DNA of 64,000 bases from Montifringilla adamsi (taxonomy: Eukaryota > Chordata > Aves > Passeriformes > Passeridae), in the NCBI GenBank assembly GCA_017590115.1, contig JAGGNK010010226.1:5243732-5307731 (forward strand), written 5' to 3'. Below the pieces are notes generated by a model, which saw nothing but the letters and a program-made list of their open reading frames with translations, had not been told where the DNA came from and did no database searches. Positions 60,211 to 64,000 of this stretch are shown here, in pieces. Positions within the stretch are counted from its first letter, which is position 1; each line of letters opens with the position of its first letter. The translations under genes were made by a program, and so were the position numbers.

Positions 60211-63200
60211 TGTAGCCAGGCCTGTTTGCAAAGGCCAAGTAAACAATTGCTAACTGTGCATGATATATAAGAGTTGGATAGAATTACCATTTCTGCCTTG
60301 GCTGTGGAGTGTTTTGGCCCTCATCTTCCCATGAATTCCAAATAGATGGACAGCTATTTCCCCACAGTAGAAAATGGGCCTGGAGGAAAGTGAGGCTGAG
60401 TTACTTACAGTTCATTTCTGTGTCATGGCTTGTTTTTTGGGTTTTCTTTTTTTCATGTGTGGCTTGGCAAAGTTGGGTTTGCTTTCTTTCTCTTTTATTA
60501 TTTCTCTTTTATTATTTATCCTGTGATGATGTGGTAATAGATTTTAATGGTTCGAGACTCTGATATCCTAAGGTTCCTCTCAAATGTTTTTGGCAGGATG
60601 CAGGTCTGTAAATTTGACTTCAGTTAAATGAGGAAATAGGATACAACAGGAGAAGCAGCTAACCTCTTTATTTAATAGACAAATATTTATTAGCTAAAGC
60701 TTTTTCATCCATAGGAGAGATAAGTTTTGAGCTGTATTCTGGTCTGCTGCTGGTTGAAGTGACAAAGGCCAAAAGTTGATGAATTTCTCAAAGGGATTAA
60801 ACCTTACCTGTAATACTTTGAGTTCATGTCTGCACAAGGTGCAAAGATACAATGGCAAAAATGCTACAATTATGACTTCTGGGACTGTGAGAACTTGTTT
60901 CAACCAGTGATAAAATGCCAAACAAGAGAAATGTTTGTCAAGGAAGGATCAGCAGACCTACAATGTTGAGTTTTAGGGAAAAATCTTATATCTACCAAGT
61001 GTATCACATGCCTGCTTGCCCCAGTAAAAGACCAAGAACTATATGTGGAAGGAAATACTAAGGGTGGAATTATCCAAGCCATTATCAAGACAAGGAAGTA
61101 GGGTCAAATAAGTGGTGAAATTCTTATTATTTTTTTAATAACCATCTTTTTTTTTTTTTTTTCAGTTTCTGCCACTAACTCTTCTCAGCAATTCAGGTTT
61201 ATTCACTGAACTGTGTTTCCATTTTTGAACATGTCACTGATGAGGAAAATGAAGTTGCTCTCAGACACTTTCTTGATACTGAATACATCTGTAATAATCA
61301 GTGTACCCTTAGACAAGGGTTTAGCATGTAGCTTCTGTTGTCTGGAGCAGTATTCTCTGACCTTGTTGGAGGTGCAGCTGCTCCTGATGTAGGAATAGAC
61401 CCTGTACGCTATATATTCTTTTGCCCTTCTGAATAATTTAATTTTTCATTAAGTAGAGTTTGTTAAATCAACTCGGCTTTTTATGTGAACGGCAATAAGG
61501 TCCTATTTGAAGAAAATTAGCCCCTTTATGCTGAAAGAAATTAGGGTGCCAGGAGATGAAATAATAAATCCACAAACTCTACATGAATGCTTATGTTTGT
61601 GCACAACCATAGCACTGCAAAACTATTGAAAAATTGCTTTGCTGGAGAACAGATTTCTCCCACTATGATTTTATGTATGTTGTAGGAATATAGTTATTGA
61701 GATGTAAAGGCACAAACCCCTCAGCCCAACCAGACAAACAGCACTAATAAATCTATTCAGCTTTTCTTCTTTTGGAACTGTTCTGTTCTCAGTTCTTAAA
61801 GAGAATGGGCTTCACATTGAAAGGAAACTGGGCATCAAAAGCTGTGGGCCAGTCTGGAGCTCTTGGGGTTGATGTTCTTCATGGCTGGGATAAGTGGAAG
61901 ACTTACTGTGGGCTTGATAATTTTCTTTTTCTAGAGAATTAATGCACTAAAAAAAAATTGTCCATGCCAGGAGACACAGAAAATCTGGGATGGGTTTTAG
62001 TAAAACACTTGTGTTTGCATTTATTTATTTGCTTAATGCTGCTCTGAACTATCCCACAACCTTGGCATAGATGTTTGCCTTTGTTACTGTTCTGTTTTCA
62101 CATACTGAGTTCATATTATAGGGTTGTGGTGCTTTTTTTGTTGTTAATGCTTGTTTGGTTTGGTGGGGTGTTTTGTTTTGTTTTTAACTGCATTGTCAAA
62201 TGCAGTTTGGATATGGCTTAGTTTTTTTTTTTTTTCTTCTTAGTCAAAATTTGCACCAGGAAGCCTTTTACAATATGAAGCTTTACACATTTAGTGTTTG
62301 TACCATATATGTAATGTGTAGGTGGTTTTGCATTTGACATGTTATATTGGAAAATTATTTTGTGGGAAAAAATCACACAGAAAGACACGTCAATAAAGAG
62401 CTGGAGTTTCAGGCCCTGTGGCTGCAGAATATGTCAGTACAGTAGGCATTTGTATATTTATAATATTTGGGGTTTTTTAGTTATTTTAGTTGTTTGGGGT
62501 TTTTTTTGTTTTTAACACATGGATACCAAAATATTATTTTGCCACTCAGGATGTTAGGCAGCAGAAGTGAGTTTTCTGTGCATTGCAGCAAAGACCAGTG
62601 ATGCCTCTCTTCCCTTCCTTTTTCCCCCTGCATGCTTCCTGCACAGCAGCTCTGGGATCAGTACCTGGCACACCCTAATGCAAAAAGGGATTAGGACCTG
62701 CTGCTGCTTCTCTTTCTTGACTGCCTTGGAGTAACAATTGGTTTATCCAAAAAAGTCCCTTCTGAGAACTGTAAACTTCACTGATTTTTCACTCAAACTA
62801 GCTCTGACTTGCTTAAGAAAGGAAGAAGCAGCGCTGCTGGATGGAAGGAGGGTGGAGGGAAAGATGCAATGTGATTTATCTGCACATTTCCTGTTTTAAC
62901 TGGCAAAATGCAGAGGCAATGCAGGTGCAGCTGAAGTGCCCATTCCCTGGTAGGATCCTATTCATGGGTCTAAAAAATTTTTTGTGCCTGATAAGATGCA
63001 AAGACTCCTATCAGAGTCCTGTTTCTCATTATGTTTTCTTGAACTTTCTACCAAAAGAAAGTAGCAAATTCAGGATCTGATTTTGTGTTGTCTGTGCCAC
63101 CCATCAGGTGTGTCTCTTCATTATTGGTCCATAGGATATTCTAAGTTGAATCCTTTGTAATCATTCCTGTTCATCTTCTGCTTTTCTCCGTCCTCAATTA

Positions 63201-63838
63201 CCTTGCAGTTCCAGTCTTCTCTGTAGGCAGAGACTGAGACTCTTATCAATTTGGAATCACTTTTAAAATGTAGGTACAGCAGAGGAAAAATTCTGTTGTT
63301 TTTCCAAGGCTTCATAAAATTACACGAGTGTAGATGCTTTAATATCTTGGGCACGAGGTCTGTGGTGGTGACCTGAGAGAATGCTGTGGTGTCCTGGGTG
63401 TGTTTTAGGCTGTAACACTTAATGTATTTTTACTTATTGCCAAACAAAAATGGTTATTCCTGTCCTTGACAATCAAATATCAGCTATAAAATAAAAAGAA
63501 CCATTTCTAGGGAAGGCCTTCTATCTGCCACACTTTATCTACAATCTAGAAATTGAAATAATAGGGCCATAGTTTGGGACAGACTGAAAATATGAAAAGT
63601 AATGCTGTATATATAGAACAAGTGGGGTTTTTGGGGTTCTGTCTTCCCTTGTTTTTGTAGTGCCAGTTTCAGTATCCTGGAAAATTTTCCTTTGAGAGCC
63701 TGAAAACAGAAGTACAAAGTACTTTCAGGGTGACTTGTTAAAGTCCTGTGATTCTTACAGTGTCTTCCTGTTAGAAATTATAAACGTGTTCAGAGGAGCT
63801 GAGTAAAAGATGCACCCTTAACAACCACAGAGCTCTTC

Positions 63839-63843
<5 letters not shown>
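60206..63843. other. AT-rich DNA without a gene
   Basis: No gene is seen. A 14-base unit ('tttctcttttatta') occurs twice in tandem at 60487-60514. T runs lie near 61147-61162 and 62221-62235. The stretch 61460-61560 keeps two CpGs and is non-repetitive. The G+T-rich style recurs at 62140-62185 and 62468-62512. Confidence 0.6.

Positions 63844-63869
<26 letters not shown>
63844..63869. repeat. Poly(A) run, A26
   Basis: An uninterrupted A26 run near the window end; no retroposon body is recognised upstream. Confidence 0.95.
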
Positions 63870-64000
63870 GGCAAGAAAAAAACACTGCAATAGTCTGCTG
63901 AAACCAAGTCCTAACTTTTTACTTCTGAAATGTAGATGTATTCAAATCCTTCCAGAGTGTGTGGACAGAAGTTACTGGAAGAAAGAAAGAAAAAGCAGCT

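Noticed and set aside
60545..60560. tRNA B-box-like 'ggttcgagactc'
   Set aside because: No A box or cloverleaf is possible upstream, where the sequence is AT-rich.

Overview
The window looks like non-coding DNA from a bird. It is AT-rich and I found no protein-coding gene, tRNA or rRNA that I can support. The bird call rests on six 5'-truncated CR1 LINE 3' ends, some carrying the typical CR1 terminal octamer-like tail, and on two LTRs of families I recognise from avian genomes. The many long T/A and G+T-rich tracts would fit a neoavian bird such as a passerine, but that is only an impression. The open frames present are short (nearly all under 130 codons). The longest (135, 151 and 156 codons) lie in a GC-rich patch, a homopolymer tract and an LTR respectively, so I treat them as chance.

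Layout. 1-11 kb: unique AT-rich DNA with CR1 ends at about 1.9 and 3.85 kb, a GC-rich patch with a G-quadruplex motif at 4.2-4.8 kb, a polypyrimidine tract at 7.4 kb and a strong inverted repeat at 7.9 kb. 11-25 kb: CR1 ends at 11.3 and 18.5 kb, a GC-elevated unknown segment at 14.2-14.7 kb, T tracts, and a CpG-retaining segment at 15.1-15.6 kb that is a candidate conserved non-coding element. 25-36 kb: an LTR at 25.2-25.9 kb, a perfect 20-bp palindrome at 29.18 kb, and an ERVL-type solo LTR at 34.9-35.4 kb. The 5' junction of that solo LTR has been tandemly duplicated (370 bp) very recently. 36-41 kb: the best-preserved CR1 at 36.3-36.6 kb, a CR1 scrap at 38.35 kb, a possible short LTR at 38.6-38.8 kb, and a roughly 555-bp LTR at 39.87-40.42 kb with retrovirus-like priming tracts on both sides. 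41-64 kb: mostly unique AT-rich DNA with microsatellites, a perfect 22-bp palindrome at 51.88 kb, a 230-bp A-rich tract at 52.3 kb, and G+T-rich tracts at 57.3 and 59.7 kb.

The region is either intergenic or inside a very long intron; the sequence alone does not decide. Nothing here amounts to a new multi-gene system. The most checkable observations are the fresh tandem duplication across an LTR junction, the LTR with a PPT-like tract on one side and a PBS-like tract on the other, the perfect palindromes, and the CpG-retaining candidate regulatory segments.
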